A stretch of 64,000 bases of DNA from Isochrysis galbana (lineage: Eukaryota > Haptophyta > Isochrysidales > Isochrysidaceae). The translations under genes and the position numbers were made by a program. Each line of letters starts with the position of its first letter. The first letter of the stretch is position 1. Positions 42,164 to 54,400 of the stretch are shown piece by piece. The notes under the pieces were generated by a model. The model was not told the origin of the DNA. It saw nothing but the letters and a program-made list of their open reading frames with translations, and did not search any database. The stretch lies in assembly GCA_018136815.1 (NCBI GenBank), contig CM030943.1:1541975-1605974 (forward strand), read 5' to 3'.

Positions 42164-43408
42164 TGGATTCCGGGTGTGTATGCGGTTCTTATTGGTTGTG
42201 GATGCGTGCAACGCGAGATGTGAGAGCACATGTGAGCAGCTTGTGAGCAATGATGGATGATGGACAGATACTAGATACTAATGATTGTCAATGCCAATGC
42301 AACATGCAATACATTGCTATACCTATCTATACAGCATACAGCATACAGCTATGTATTATAAACATTTTGGCTCGAAGGTACGCGTCCCGCCGTCGTTGCG
42401 TCATTGCTGCCCCCCTTCAACAATCAAAATTTCGTTCAAAATATCAACAAAATTTGGGTAGGTGAAGCTCAAAATTTGCTCCAACGGACGCGAAATATCA
42501 AAACGAAATTTGGGTGGGTCTAGAGCGAAACTCTTGCCGGGGCGCCGGGGCCAAGCCTACACGGAGTTGCTGCGGCAGGCTAGAGCCGAGGCCATCAAGG
42601 AGAAGGAAGCGGCATGGGAGGCGACGGCGAGGGCAATGCAGGAGACCGAGAATCGCGAGAGCGCACTCGACCGAATCCGATGCGGGCGCACAGGTGGCGC
42701 CCAGGATACCATCGAGCAGCTGCGGCAGCAGGTCACAGATCAGAGCTGCGGCGGGAGCTCCGGAAGGTGCGCGAGCGAGCGGCGGAGCGGAGCGGGAGGG
42801 CGGATGACGTTGAGCAGTTGCGGCGCTGCCTCGAGAAGGCACGCGAGGAGAAGCGGCGAATGCTCAAAGGTAGGAGGAGCGGTGGAGAGAACGACAGAGA
42901 GAGAACAGACATACATGAGTGGGTGTCATTCATGGGAAAGGATGAGGGGCAGTGGAAAGCGGAGGCTTGGCGAGGCGGAGGCGAGGCGAGAGGCAAGGAA
43001 ATGGCGGAGGAAGGCAGGCTGACCGCGCTCGTCGCCGGAGACGCGAGCCATGCTCACCCCATGGGTCAGAGCGGGGTCGGGCAACGGGTGGTGTGCAATG
43101 AGGCATGTGCGCCATGTGCATGTGTGGGCTCATGTACGAAGCGATGGATGGCGAGGCGCGGACGAGGGCGTGCATGTGAGCGAGGGATGTCTTTAAACTG
43201 TCGAATCAAGCCGAAGCTTGATCGTGTCAAGTCTCATTTGGGGCACAATCTTGAGAGAGAGAGAGAGAGGGAGGGAGGGGAACGCGCTACATGACGACGG
43301 CGCACGTGCCCACCTCACAAAACTCAATCTACTAACACCACTCAATCAACAAAAGAACTCAGAAACAAACATAAACGCTCGAAACAAACAAAGAAGGAGA
43401 CAAATGAA
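42164..43408. other. Region between hAT fragments, with a possible coiled-coil gene fragment
   Basis: 42380-42520 has repeated CAAAATTT/AAATATCAA words. 42462-42860 can be read as a coiled coil (next entry). A short GAGAGA tract is at 43254-43270. Otherwise nothing was found. Confidence 0.5.
42520..42870 (+). pseudogene. Possible coiled-coil gene fragment
   Basis: One frame gives AYTELLRQARAEAIKEKE and TIEQLRQQV. After about 42745 the heptad pattern continues in another frame with LRRELRKVRERAAE and VEQLRRCLEKAREEKRRM. The matching heptads in two frames suggest an exon broken by a small indel, or a captured exon. The family is unknown and the start and end are arbitrary. Confidence 0.35.
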
Positions 43409-44494
43409 TTGACGAGCGATGTGCAGCCTCGGTGTTCAATATGTCAAGCGAGCGGCGAACCATCGAGACAAGCCCTGAAAACAAAATTCGTTCGCACTAT
43501 CGAGTATCGAATCCGCTTTGAGTATAGAGATACTCTGGATTCGACAGCGCACCGATTTACTTCCAGAGGGCGGTCGGCCACCTGCGACAATGACGAGGTC
43601 TTGGATGCAGACATTGGAAGGAAGGTGAAGGCGATTGTGCTCGACGATGATGGTTTTTGGAAACCTCTCATTCTGATTTTGCATGTGACCATGCCTGTTG
43701 TGAAACTGCTCCGGCTGATGGACAGCAACGCGTTTTGTATGGGGAAAGTGTACGATAAGATGTTTTCGATCGGCCAACGCATTGAAGCCATGCAAGATAG
43801 GGTCCCTTGGTTCAAGGAGTTGGCAAAGCTTCACGCCGAACGTTGGGAATACCTCCACTCGCCTATGCACGCCGCGGGCTACGCGTTGGACCCACAATAC
43901 ATGCAGACGGTAGGTGACTTGGATGACGCGACGACGGAGGGCTTGCAGACAATTGTTGACCGCCTTTGTTTACGTGACACGATCTTGGCCTCCCCCAACC
44001 CAGAGCAAGCTTGGAGAGAATGCACCGTCTCCTCCCCTGAAGTAGTTCAACGAATCGCCCAAGTGGAGAGAGAATTTGCTGTATTCCAAAGTGGCAGTGG
44101 TGCTTTCTCTCGGCCTTCAGCATTGGAGAACGCCAAGGTTATGGAACCGTCGCAATGGTGGATGATGTATGGCAAGCATGTCCCTATGCTTGCATCGATT
44201 GCACAACAAGTTCTGTCCCAACCCGTCGCTGCATCGGCCGCCGAACGCAATTGGTCAGTGTATGGCCAAATACATTCTCAAGCTCGGTCGCGAATGTCCC
44301 ATCAGGTGGCGGATAAGTTGGTTTTTTGTCATGAGTCCATGCATGTGCAGATGCGTTCCCAGAGTGCTGGTTGGAAACCTGATGTTGTGCCATGGGAGAG
44401 TGATGAGGATAGTGATGGGGATGGGGAGGAGCAGTGGGTTGGTAATGCGAATGTGAGTCCCAGTGCTGAGCTCGTTGAGAAGTTGTTGAGGTGA
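43409..44494 (+). pseudogene. hAT transposase fragment (DUF659-like group)
   Basis: ORF of 361 residues without the N-terminal finger or a complete catalytic core. It includes the helical insertion region (LLRLMDSNAFCMGKVYDKM, AGYALDPQYM) and a C-terminal dimerisation segment WWMMYGKHVPMLASIAQQV, ending SAAERNWSVYGQIHSQAR and MSHQVADKLVFCHES. It differs in sequence from the fragments at 41727 and 49934, so it belongs to a separate hAT lineage. An acidic tail DEDSDGDGEEQW ends at 44494. Just downstream, 44581-44660 has CAAATACGG words and a GTATTTGGCC/GGCCAAATAC palindrome that may be its 3' terminus. Confidence 0.75.
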
Positions 44495-45638
44495 GATGCC
44501 TCGCGCCGCGCCGCCGCGCGGGCGGCTGCTAGCCGCGCGGGCGCGGGCGCGCGTGTGCGGGCGCGGGCGCGCGCTACCGTCCAAATACGGAGGGGCACAT
44601 GGAGGGGGTTTCAAATACGGCAAATACGGTCTGTATTTGGCCATCGGCCAAATACGGTGAATACGTATCTCCCAACTAGGCATGCTATGGCTTCTGGCTT
44701 CACACGCCCCCCTTCACCCCCTGGCCCCTAGACTCGCACCACCACCCCCTCCCTCTCTCGTCTCATACAACCTCGTCCCATAATAACCAACCGGCGCGAG
44801 ACCAATAAAGTAGAGAGATACATTCAGGAAAGTAGGACGAGGCGTCGAGAGACCCTCTCGACTCGAGGAGAAGAGATCGCCTTTTCCCGGTAAAAGTGTA
44901 AAGTACTTCCTGCCCCCGTCCCCCCGCCGCCCCCCCCCCCCCCCCCCCCCTCCCCCCCCCCCCTCCCCCCCCCCCGGGGCCTCGGCCCCACTTCCTCTTC
45001 TTCTCCGCCCCCTCTCTTGGGGCTCCTGACCGGCCCCCGTCCACGCCGAGGCGCTCGCCAGTCTACGCGCGGTGGGGGGTTTAACACGTAGAATCGACCC
45101 CAAGCGACTGGCCGAGTCTCTCTTCTCTATCAGAAACGAGATCGCCAACAACCCACGCGAGAGGGCCCCCGTCCTGGACTCTCTCCCCCCTCTCTCTCGC
45201 GCGCACAGCTCGCTCGCTCTCCTCGATTCGAGGCGGCTCGCTTCTCTCTCTTCTCTCTCCCCACCGCCTCATACTCCTTGTGCGTGCTCGATCCACCTCT
45301 GCTTCTCGTTCGTCCCTTACCTCGTCAATCCTGTACAACACACGGAGCTCTTCAACACACTCTTTCCTTTCTCCTCGCTCACTTTCTTCACTACTCGTCA
45401 AGGCCCACTTCGCCCACCACGCTACACCCTCCGCTCCTTTTCTCCCTCTCTCTCTCCACCTCTACTGGAGACCGCTGTGGCGGGCCCTCGCCAGACGCTT
45501 GCGCCCCCCCCCCCCCTCCCCTGAGCTCTTCCCCTTTCCCCAACCCCCCTTCCCCCACACCACACGTACAGAGTCTTCAGAGAGCACCCATGTCACTCCA
45601 GTAAGCCCCCGTCACATCGCGCAGCAGCAGCAGCAGCA

Positions 45639-45703
<65 letters not shown>

Positions 45704-45706
45704 GTG
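44495..45706. other. Intergenic region with C-runs and GA microsatellite upstream of the F-box gene
   Basis: 44581-44660 are palindromic CAAATACGG words. 44920-44980 is almost pure C. 45415-45560 is pyrimidine-rich. (CAG)6 at about 45621-45641 is followed by (GA)n at 45642-45701 immediately before the start codon, presumably in the 5' UTR. Confidence 0.65.
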
Positions 45707-47286
45707 ATGGACGAATTTGCAGATGTCGAGTCTCTCTCGGCGCAGCTGAGCGATCTGGAGGTGGCTCCGCCGCCGCTCTGCCACCAGAGAGATCACGATC
45801 ACTATGCCGAGCTGCCCATCTACCGCTCAATCTTCCAAGAGCCAGGCGCGGCGCCTTTGTCAAGTCACTCACCGTTTGAGGAGTATGAAGAGGAGCCAGT
45901 CTACCGCTCCGTCTTCCCCTCCTCGGTGGGCACGGGCGGGTACGCCGAAGACTATGACTGCAATCACCGCTTCCTCGCCTCCGACTGGCCCTTCCGACCA
46001 TTCGACGACTCGCTGCACAGGAAGTGCTCCAGTGCCTCGCCACTCGGCTGCAACTCGCTCCGTGACAAGTTCACATACGGGCCTCCCAAGTTCGTCTTCG
46101 ATTTCCCTCCCGAGATCCTCGACCACGTGCTCCAGTTCTTGTTGTGTTACCCCGGTAAGCGGCCAGCAGCGATTCCCGCACCACCCCACCCCGCGTATCC
46201 CGTCCCCGTCATGGCTGCCCCCCGCCAGCTCACGGCTTAGCGTGTCCCTTCTTGTGCTCACCGTTTCGCGACCCTTGCTGGGCAGATCTCTTCAACGCGA
46301 TGGCAACCAACCGCACCTGGCGGCAAGCTGCGTTGGAGAATTATAAGCGGCGGTGTGTGCGCGTTCCCGCTAAAGATGACGCCCTCCTCGACGCGGTCGA
46401 GGCGGCGGGCCCCGGTGTCACGCTAAATATCGACCCGGGAGTGCACCGTCTCTCACGAGAGGTGGCGATCACAGTGCCAATCAAGCTGATTGGCCCCAAG
46501 GATGGCCGCGAGGCAGCGGTGCTCTACGGCGAGCACGTAGTGCTCCGCACGCGCGCCGAGGCCTGGCTCGAGGGCCTCACCTTCTGTCGGATGGGCACCA
46601 GCCCCGGCTACCCCAACGCGGTCGTCTTTGCGGAGGCGGGGCGTCTGAAGGTCGAAGGTTGTCGCATCACCTGCGGCGGTGCAGCTAGCTCGATTGATGA
46701 CGCCCTCCGCACATTTCAGGCTGTGCCCAGTCCGGGCCAGCCCATCGTGCCCGAGCAGTCCGCGGACCAACCTGCCACTACCCTGGCCGACACGCTTAGC
46801 GCTAACATCTCTCTTCAAGATGATCCGACGCAGGACCGGCCACAGTCCGGGCTATGGATAGGCGCTGCATCGCAAGTGTCACTTAGGAGCAGCATCATCG
46901 CAGGGACCATGGGGCCAGGCGTCAAGGTTTACCGCGGAGAGCTGGAAGCCGTCAACAACACCATCGCCTTCTCGCTACGGGGAGCCAATGTCGTCGCCAA
47001 TGGCGGCCGGATGGTGCTATGCGACAACCGCATCCAGGGGGCCACAGGGGATGGCATCTCTTCCTGGAACAACACGCACATGACCATCGAGGGCAACCAT
47101 ATCTGTGACAACTCAGGGTCAGGCATAACGATCAATTCGACAGGAGGCACAGTGCACATTTCCGAGGATAACGAGTTTAGGGACAATGGCACGGCCGACA
47201 TCCACAGACCAAGCACACCTCGGCCACAGATGGCGCAACTTCTTAGGCCACGGCATCAGCCATCGCAAGTAGGTCTGTCAGATTAA
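45707..47286 (+). CDS. F-box protein with right-handed beta-helix repeats
   Basis: Two exons, 45707-46154 and 46286-47286 (phase 1), about 482 residues. The first about 125 residues are acidic and low-homology, with two similar words, LPIYRSIFQ and EPVYRSVFP. The F-box spans the intron: FDFPPEILDHVLQFLLCYP then DLFNAMATNRTWRQAAL, so the protein may recruit Skp1 and act as an SCF substrate receptor. After about residue 200 the sequence runs as short beta-helix coils with Asn ladders: ITVPIKLIGPKDG, LRTRAEAWLEGLTF, LKVEGCRI, LEAVNNTIAF, MVLCDNRIQGATGDGI, MTIEGNHICDNSGSGI, HISEDNEFRDNGTADI. The layout is that of the FBXO11 type. The ATG at 45707 follows the GA tract directly. Confidence 0.85.
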
Positions 47287-48469
47287 GGCGTTGTCGGGCG
47301 TGTGCCACAACGTGAGCCTACGTGTCCTGTACAACGTGCGGGCGAAGCCTAGTCCCTCAGCCGTCTTTCAGCCGCGGCGTCCCGTTCCGCGCATGCCAGA
47401 TCACTATGCGTGTGTGCGGCGCGGCCGAGAGGGTGGTTTGCACTACTCGGCGTTTGACCGCGCACGTTGGACACGTGCAGACCGCAGTCGGTGAAGTGGT
47501 GGTGCAGATTGCTCGAGATAGAGTGAGTGTGTTCATACGAAGAAGCGATGGCGTGGCAACTACTGTTACTTTCGGGCGTCGACGATGATTATGGGACGCA
47601 GGTGCGAGGTTGTGATTCGCAGCGGGCTGTTGCGCTCGGTTCGGCCGATGCGTACGGGGTGCATGTTGGTGACAGTCCTAGGGAACGGTGCGCTGATTGC
47701 TGACGTTGCTCGCTTTCCCGTCGGAGCGGCAGCTCGCGTTCGCTCAAACCTCTCTCATAACTCTTCGCTCAAACCTCTCTCTTGTGCCGGCCGCGCACTC
47801 GGGCTTGCTTGCAGTGGGGAGTCAGTCGCGGCGTGTTGTGCGCTTTGGGCAAAAGTCATGCGCAGCACCTATGAGAGACGTCTTCTCTGGCAACGAGCGA
47901 AGCCCACTGCCAGCCACATGCATATGAATGTGCAGGCCAGCGGTTCGCCTTCAAGGGCTAAAACCAACGGCAAGGGAGATCGCTCATAGGGCACCGCACT
48001 TGTGTAAACATTGTGTACTGCTTTCTACCCATTACTACACTAGTCATACTTAGGACTATTGGCTTGAGGAAGACAGAAAGGGGTGCAGGGACATAAATCA
48101 CCACAACGAACATTATATGGTCAGGGTCGCGCTTGCGCTTGCTACCAAAAAACATCTGAAGATTCTGGGCTTTTACACACCTACTAGGTCCGGGTTTCCT
48201 TATCGCTACTCCGACATCGCCCTTATCTTCCGTCCCTCCACCTCGCGACATCCCGCTCCAACCGATGAATCGGACGTGCGACCGACAATTGTCACAGCAC
48301 GAAAAACATCATAAGCACACAACAGCGACGGAATCCTACAACGTATCTAGTATAAACAGTAAACAGGTCACTCTGCAGCACAAGAGGAAGGCGGGAACAT
48401 ACCGCTGAGGACAGGTGCACCCCGCTCAATTCAGACCCCCCACACGACCCGAGCCCCTAAGTACTAAGT

Positions 48470-48612
48470 AGAGCACGAGGGCACGAGGGGAGTCGCCGCA
48501 AGGCGGGGAGTGAGGGTGAGGAAGGAGCATGGATGGGTGTGGCTACGAGGAGAGCGTGTAGCAACTCAGTGCCACGTGTGAGGCGAGAATATTAAAAGGG
48601 TTTTTTTCTCCC
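48470..48612 (+). repeat. Dispersed repeat R1, copy
   Basis: AGAGCACGAGGG, GGGGAGTCGCCGCAAGGCGGGG and GCGAGAATATTAAAAGGGTT. Confidence 0.7.
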
Positions 48613-48824
48613 TCCACCTCCTCCCCTGCCCCTGCCCCCCTCCATTCCTTTTCCCTTGGTTTCCGGGGTCCGGCTCTGGTAGACTACCAAGGGCGCCAAA
48701 ACGTTGTGCAACAATAACAATTAACAATAACACAATAACAGTACTGATAATATCTGATATATCTGATATAAGCTTACGCACTTACACTGTACACTGTTAC
48801 TGTTAGCTGTTAGTAACAGCTTGT

Positions 48825-49165
48825 CGCATTCGCGAATCGACACTCGTTAGGCTTTTCTCTCTCTTCTCTCTCATCTTTGATCGTTGGGCATTTATCGTGC
48901 TGTAATTCTCTGCTTTCTCTCCTCTCTCGTTCTCGGTCAAAAGCTTCGCGTGGACGCATAGGATCTTGGGTTGTGGGTGGAGCGCCCTCTCTCTTTCTTT
49001 CTCTCGAGGAGAAGGGAAGTTTCCCCACCTTTCTTCCTCCCAGGCGCCCTCACAAATAGCAGGTTAAATTTGCTATCTTCCCCGCGTTTCGCGTTTCTTT
49101 ACCTGCACCTGGCTTCTGGGGGCAATCGAGTTTAATTTGCGACCTCTTTGTATCTCCCCTTAGCC
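48825..49165 (+). repeat. Dispersed repeat R2, copy 2
   Basis: Collinear with 1870-2160: GCGAATCGACACTCGTTAGG, TTCGCGTGGACGC, GAGCGCCCTCTCTCTTTC, GGGAAGTTTCCCCACC, CTTCTGGGGGCAATC. Confidence 0.75.
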
Positions 49166-49933
49166 CTTAGTTAGGCACGTCGCACTTCTCTCGTCTTATT
49201 CGGTAGGTCTCTTGGAATCTTGCGCGCGGCGGTTGCGGCGCCAGTGTTGGGGCAACAGCGCTCCGGCTTGCAGCTTGCACCGATTTGGAGCTATCATTGG
49301 GGTGCCAGTAGCCAATAGCTGGTGTAGGCTATCGGCGGTCTACCAGCTGGCGCCAGATCTTTGGTGGGAAGAGCTAGTCATGCCAGCTAGCGCCGCCAGC
49401 TTTTGAGGTTGGAGGGCAGAGGGTGGGGGAGAAAGGACGCCAATTGCAAATTATACAATATATGGTTTGGTTTCCCCACTTCTCGATGTCGAGAAGTCGA
49501 GAACACCCTGGCAGCTTAATGTGTATTGAGATAGAGCATCATCTTTTTACGTTGGAGGTCACTCACGAGTCGCGAGGTCACGAGGTCACGAGGTCACGGT
49601 TCGAGTGTTCGAGTCCGGACTGTCTCCTACGTCCAAAACGTAGGGGGTCGTCCGGGGGCGGCCCGTGGCTCCTTCTTATATTTTTATATACATCGCTCAT
49701 TATTTGCTCGGAGCTCGGAACTGGCGAGCTGGCGCCAGTTGCAAGTTGAGATGGAATAATTTTTAACAAATTTTTATGGGTCGCGGCGCGGCAAAGGAAC
49801 GGGACTAGCGCGCACACAAGACAGGACTCCCTGCCGCGGCGAGCGCAAGCACCCTTCCCCCTTATGCCACCCAGCTCTTCACTAGCTTACTACCTGCGCT
49901 AGCCGGAGCACCCCTCCCTACTTCATCCATAAG

Positions 49934-51060
49934 TTGGCCCGTGGCGCATGGATCCCGCCGAATCGTCGCAACGTTCATTCTCACATACTGAAGATGTCAG
50001 CAACTGGCGAGAGCAGGGTGAGGCGTTGGTTCGAGACGATGGTCATGGACGGCGTCAAGCCGTCGATAGCCGGAGATATATGGTCGCACAAGGGTTGCTC
50101 TCTTCTCGGCATCTTGATCTACGGCATCAGTTCCAGTTGGAAGATGAGCGAGTGGATGGTTGCAGCGTCTCCGTTTGGCGCGACACGCCATACCGGCGAC
50201 GCTATCGACAACGTCACCATGGAATCGTTGAAGCGGCATGGTATACAATGGCGGGAGGGAGGCTCCGTCTACGAGGCCATCCACGGTAAAGTTTCCGATA
50301 ATGCCTCAAACATGGCAAAGGGTTGGAAAGGCTTTAACGGCGGCTTTTGTGCTGCTCATACATTAGAGCTGTCGGTCAAGGAGTTCACGTCAGCGCCTGG
50401 CGTACGAGAGACATTCGCAAAAGCGAAAGGTATAGTGAGCTACTTCCATCGCTCCACTGTCGGCATTATGGATCTGGCCGCAATCCAAAAAAATCTGAAT
50501 CTCCTTGTCAAGAAGCCCGTGCAGGACGTCGCCACGCGTTGGTTTTCATCGTACATGAGCAGCGGCAGGCAGTGCAATTGTATGACGTCAAGCACGGCGC
50601 TGAGGCTCAAAGAAACGATGCATACAAGGCGAACCGGCTGAACCATCACGACTGGGACATCATTGAGCAAAGCCTCGCGGTTCTACAAGCGCCCGCGCAT
50701 GTCACTAAACTCCTCGAGGGCACCAATTACGTCACGGTGTCTCTCGTCATTCCGAGCATCTACCGCCTCTTGGAGGGTCTTAGTAGCCCTAGCATCTTCC
50801 TCATGTGGAAGCCGCCCGCGCAGCAGTGGATGCCAATGTCACAAGTCGTTCCAGAGGTGAAGGCGGCACGCACCTTCTTCCATGATGATGTTCAACGGCG
50901 ATGGGTCGACGAAATGCCGGGCTCGCAGCGCGACGAATTTGATATCGCAACTCTCCTCGACCCGCGCTTCAAGACGTATGAGTTCCCAGGGCTCCAAGAC
51001 GACGACATGAGCTCCGAGAAGGACCGCGCAATGGCATCGCTGAAAGGCACATGGGTGAGT
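49934..51060 (+). pseudogene. hAT transposase core, frameshifted and truncated
   Basis: The first frame (to about 50560) has the middle of a hAT transposase: DIWSHKGCSLLGILIYGI, KVSDNASNMAKGW, CAAHTLELSVKEF, then VQDVATRWFSSYM. The homology resumes in another frame with EQRQAVQLYD, HHDWDIIEQS, LLEGTNYVTVSLVIP and LLDPRFKTYEF, so there is a small deletion or indel near 50555-50575. The N-terminal BED finger is absent upstream. The C-terminal dimerisation domain has been replaced by retroelement sequence after about 51060. The acidic residues of the DDE core sit in preserved contexts, but the gene cannot make an intact transposase. Confidence 0.8.
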
Positions 51061-51491
51061 AGCTGGCAGCCGCCCATTGTCGTATCACCTGCCCCAGCCC
51101 CGCCAGCATCGTCGGCTCCCTCTCAAGCTAAGGCCGCGCAGACCACGTCGGATTTTTCGGGCAAGGTGAGTTCTGTGTTCGCGCTTCCACTTGCGCCGAC
51201 ATTCGACATTCCGAGTGGCCGGGCTAGCCTCGTCTTCTCCTTGTCCGGTCGCCTCTTCCGTCATTCGTTCGCGGTCATCGAAGGAAACGCGATGCTTCTG
51301 CTCGGGAACGATTTTTTGGCCGCCCACTCCGCTACCATTTCTCTCGACGCCGCGAGCTCGGAAGGAAGCCTCCGCCTCCGTCCGGCCTCTGGCGATTCAG
51401 AAGACTCTTCAAGAGTCTTTCCGAATGTGTAGTCAGAGTTTCCACGGCGCCGCCCCCAGTCGCGGACTCCGGCTTCGTCGGAGCTATCTCG

Positions 51492-54400
51492 ATGTCACCC
51501 GGTCAGCCGCTGACTGTCGACTTTCTGGAGAGGTCGACGGGAACACGAGAGACCCCGGGCGGATCGGAGGGTGAGGCTGCTGCTGATGCTAGACAGCCAC
51601 TCTATACACCTCTCTTTGAGTCTGCCGACGAGTTTGCGGCCAAAGCTCCGGCGTCTACCTCGTCCGAATATCTTCTCTACACGGAGCAAGCGGTGACGAT
51701 TCCTGCCTTCCACCGCGCAACCATCTGGGTCAGGGTTCCGCTAGCTCTCCGAGATCATTCGGACTGCGCGATGCTGGTCGACCGCCTACCAAATCGCGAG
51801 GCTCTCGATTCGTCCTCTCTCGTAATGCCCACGGTGGTCACGCCCACGGACGATCACCGCATCGCGGTGACGATCGTCCACACCGGAGTCGATGCGCTGA
51901 CCCTGCCGTCTCTGCATCCGATAGCTTCGCTCCAGGTGCGTTTCAAGTTGCACCGGGGCTGGACTCCGACTGGAAGCGAGGGGGATGGTGACCCTGTCAC
52001 CGCGCTGAGCGAGGAGCAACGATCTCTACTCGACTCAGCCACCATCGATCCGGACCGGCTTCTTTCCGACGATCAACGAGAAGAAGTACGCCAACTCTTG
52101 GCCCGGCGCATCAAAGCTTTCGCGTTGCACCCGGGGGCTCCAAACCATACGCACGTTCTCGAGGTGGAGTTGCCACTCAACCCCGGCGCTGTTCCTCACC
52201 GGCATGCTCCGTCTAGAGTGGGCCGCGCAGGCGAGCTCATCATAGAAGAGGAGGTAGCCAAGATGGAAGCCGCCGGCATTATTCGCAAGTCAAATTCGGC
52301 TTGGGCTTCCCGAGTAGTCCTGGTCAGCAAGAAAGATGGCTCCGTTCGATTCTGCGTGGACTACCGCGACACTAACGCCAAGCTACGCGTCGAGGATAGC
52401 CCTCTACCCCTCATTGTAGAGGCTATTGATAGGCTAGCGTCCGGCCAAGGGCCGCTCAGTTCTCTCTTTTTATGTACTCTCGATTTAGCCTCTGGTTTTT
52501 GGGGCATCCCGATCAAAGAGTCGCACAAACATATCACCGCTTTCACCACCCACCGCGGCAAATACGAGTTCAACTTTCTACCGTTCGGCATCCAATCAGG
52601 TCCCTCCTACATGTGCCGCTTGATGGACATCGTTCTCGGTGCGCTAGCGTGGGAGATCTGCATGCCTTACCTCGATGATGTGGGCATCTGGTCAACGGGC
52701 GTGGGTCCTTCCGAAGAGGCCAGGGCACAGGCTTCGTTCGAGCAAATGCTTCACCGGCTAGACCTAGTTCTCGAGCGGCTAGAGTGGGCCGGCCTGACCT
52801 GCAAGATGTCCAAGTGTGTCTTCTTTGCCACCTCTACGGAGTACCTCGGTCACGTTGTCTCGAGGGAAGGTCTCAAGATGGACCCGAAGAAGGTCGCAGC
52901 TGTCGCCGACATCGACCCGTCATCCATCAACTCCTTGGAAGCGGTTCGATCTTTCCTCGGCCTTTGCTCCTACTATCGTCGATTCATTCGCCAATTCGCC
53001 GCTAAGGCTGCTCCTCTCACTGCCCTCACGCGGAAGGGCTGCGACGTGGCAAAGGAGTCCCAGTCCGAGGAGTGTCGCCGAGCTATCCAAGAGCTCAAGA
53101 CAGCGATCACTTCGGAGCCCGTCTTGACTCCACCCAGGGATGATCGGCCCTTCATCGTCAAGACCGATGGGGCTAGCAAGTTGGGCATCGCCGGCATCCT
53201 CTCGCAGCTAGGAGACGATAACCGTGAACGAGTCGTTGGGTACTACGCTCGCAGTCTCACCTCGGCCGAACGCCACTGGACGGTGACCGAGATTGAGCTC
53301 TTGGCTGCCCTGGAATCAATCCGAAATTGGCGACCCTACCTTTGGGGGCGTCGGTTCAAGTTAGTCGTCGACCACTCCGCGCTGCGATGGCTGCATACCA
53401 TGAAGGATCAAGTAGCCGGTGGGCCAGCCTCTCGGCTGACTCGGTGGGCTCTCAAGTTGGCTGAGTACCGGTTCGATGTCGAACATAAACCAGGAGCTGT
53501 TCATCAGGATGCTGACGGGCTGTCTCGGCTAGCATCCTTGGAGCCGGAACACGAAGACGAACCACTCGCCGGCCCAGCGTCGTTAGCGGTACGTGAGCCT
53601 GGCTCAGAGTCTCTAGCCGAGCATGAACGGTCTCATCCGGTGGCTGCCATCACGCGCTCCGTAGCTACGGCGCGAGGGCTTCAAGCTTTGGACCGATCTC
53701 GTCGTCGAGCCTCCGATTCCGGGCCCGCCATCCAGTCCAGTTATTTGGCCCCGGGTACGCCGACTTCCGAAGAGATGAGAGCGGCCCTGGCGGAAGATCC
53801 GTTCGTAGAGCCACTCCTAGGCTCAGGAGAGACGGTCAATCACGAGCCATCAGGCCTAGGGTCGCCTCCGCCGGCCGCCGCCTCAGGCCCCATTGCCGAA
53901 GATGATTCGTGTTCCAGTTCTGTCGCTCCCGTTCCCGCTCAGCAATCCAAGATGTTTCGCCGTTTCGTCGTTCACGATGGGCTCGTCTACTATCGCACCG
54001 TCCTTGACTCCACCGACCCGGACTCGCTAGTGCTCTATGTTCCGCCCTCGTTGCGGTCTCGCTACCTCTTTGCCTACCACGATCGCTCCGGTCACCTTGG
54101 AGTTTCTCGTATGTCCGGTCTTCTTCGTACTCGGGTATACTGGCCTGGCATGTCTTCCGACGTTGCATCCTACGTCCGGGAATGCCACGAGTGCACCCTC
54201 GCCAAGCCGCTACCTAGGGCTCTAGCGTCGCCCTCCGGTCTCTCCGTGGGCACCTACCCCTTTGATGTGGTCTACTGCGACGTGCTCTCGCTAGCTCCCA
54301 CTCACAACTTCGTGCCTGGAGTCTCGGGTTACGACAAGCTGGTCGTCTTCATCGACTCGCTCACTCGATGGATTGAGGCTGAGCCGTCGAATGGGGATCC

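Larger units (their letters stand above)
47287..49933. other. Intergenic region with R1 and R2 repeats
   Basis: 47290-48000 has weak ORFs without family features. R1 is at 48470-48610 and R2 at 48825-49165. 49565-49615 has three tandem GAGGTCAC words followed by GTTCGAGTGTTCGAGTCC, which resembles a Pol III B box but has no tRNA fold. Confidence 0.55.

Noticed and set aside
49560-49630. B-box-like GTTCGAGTCC after tandem GAGGTCAC words
   Set aside because: No A box at the right distance and no cloverleaf.
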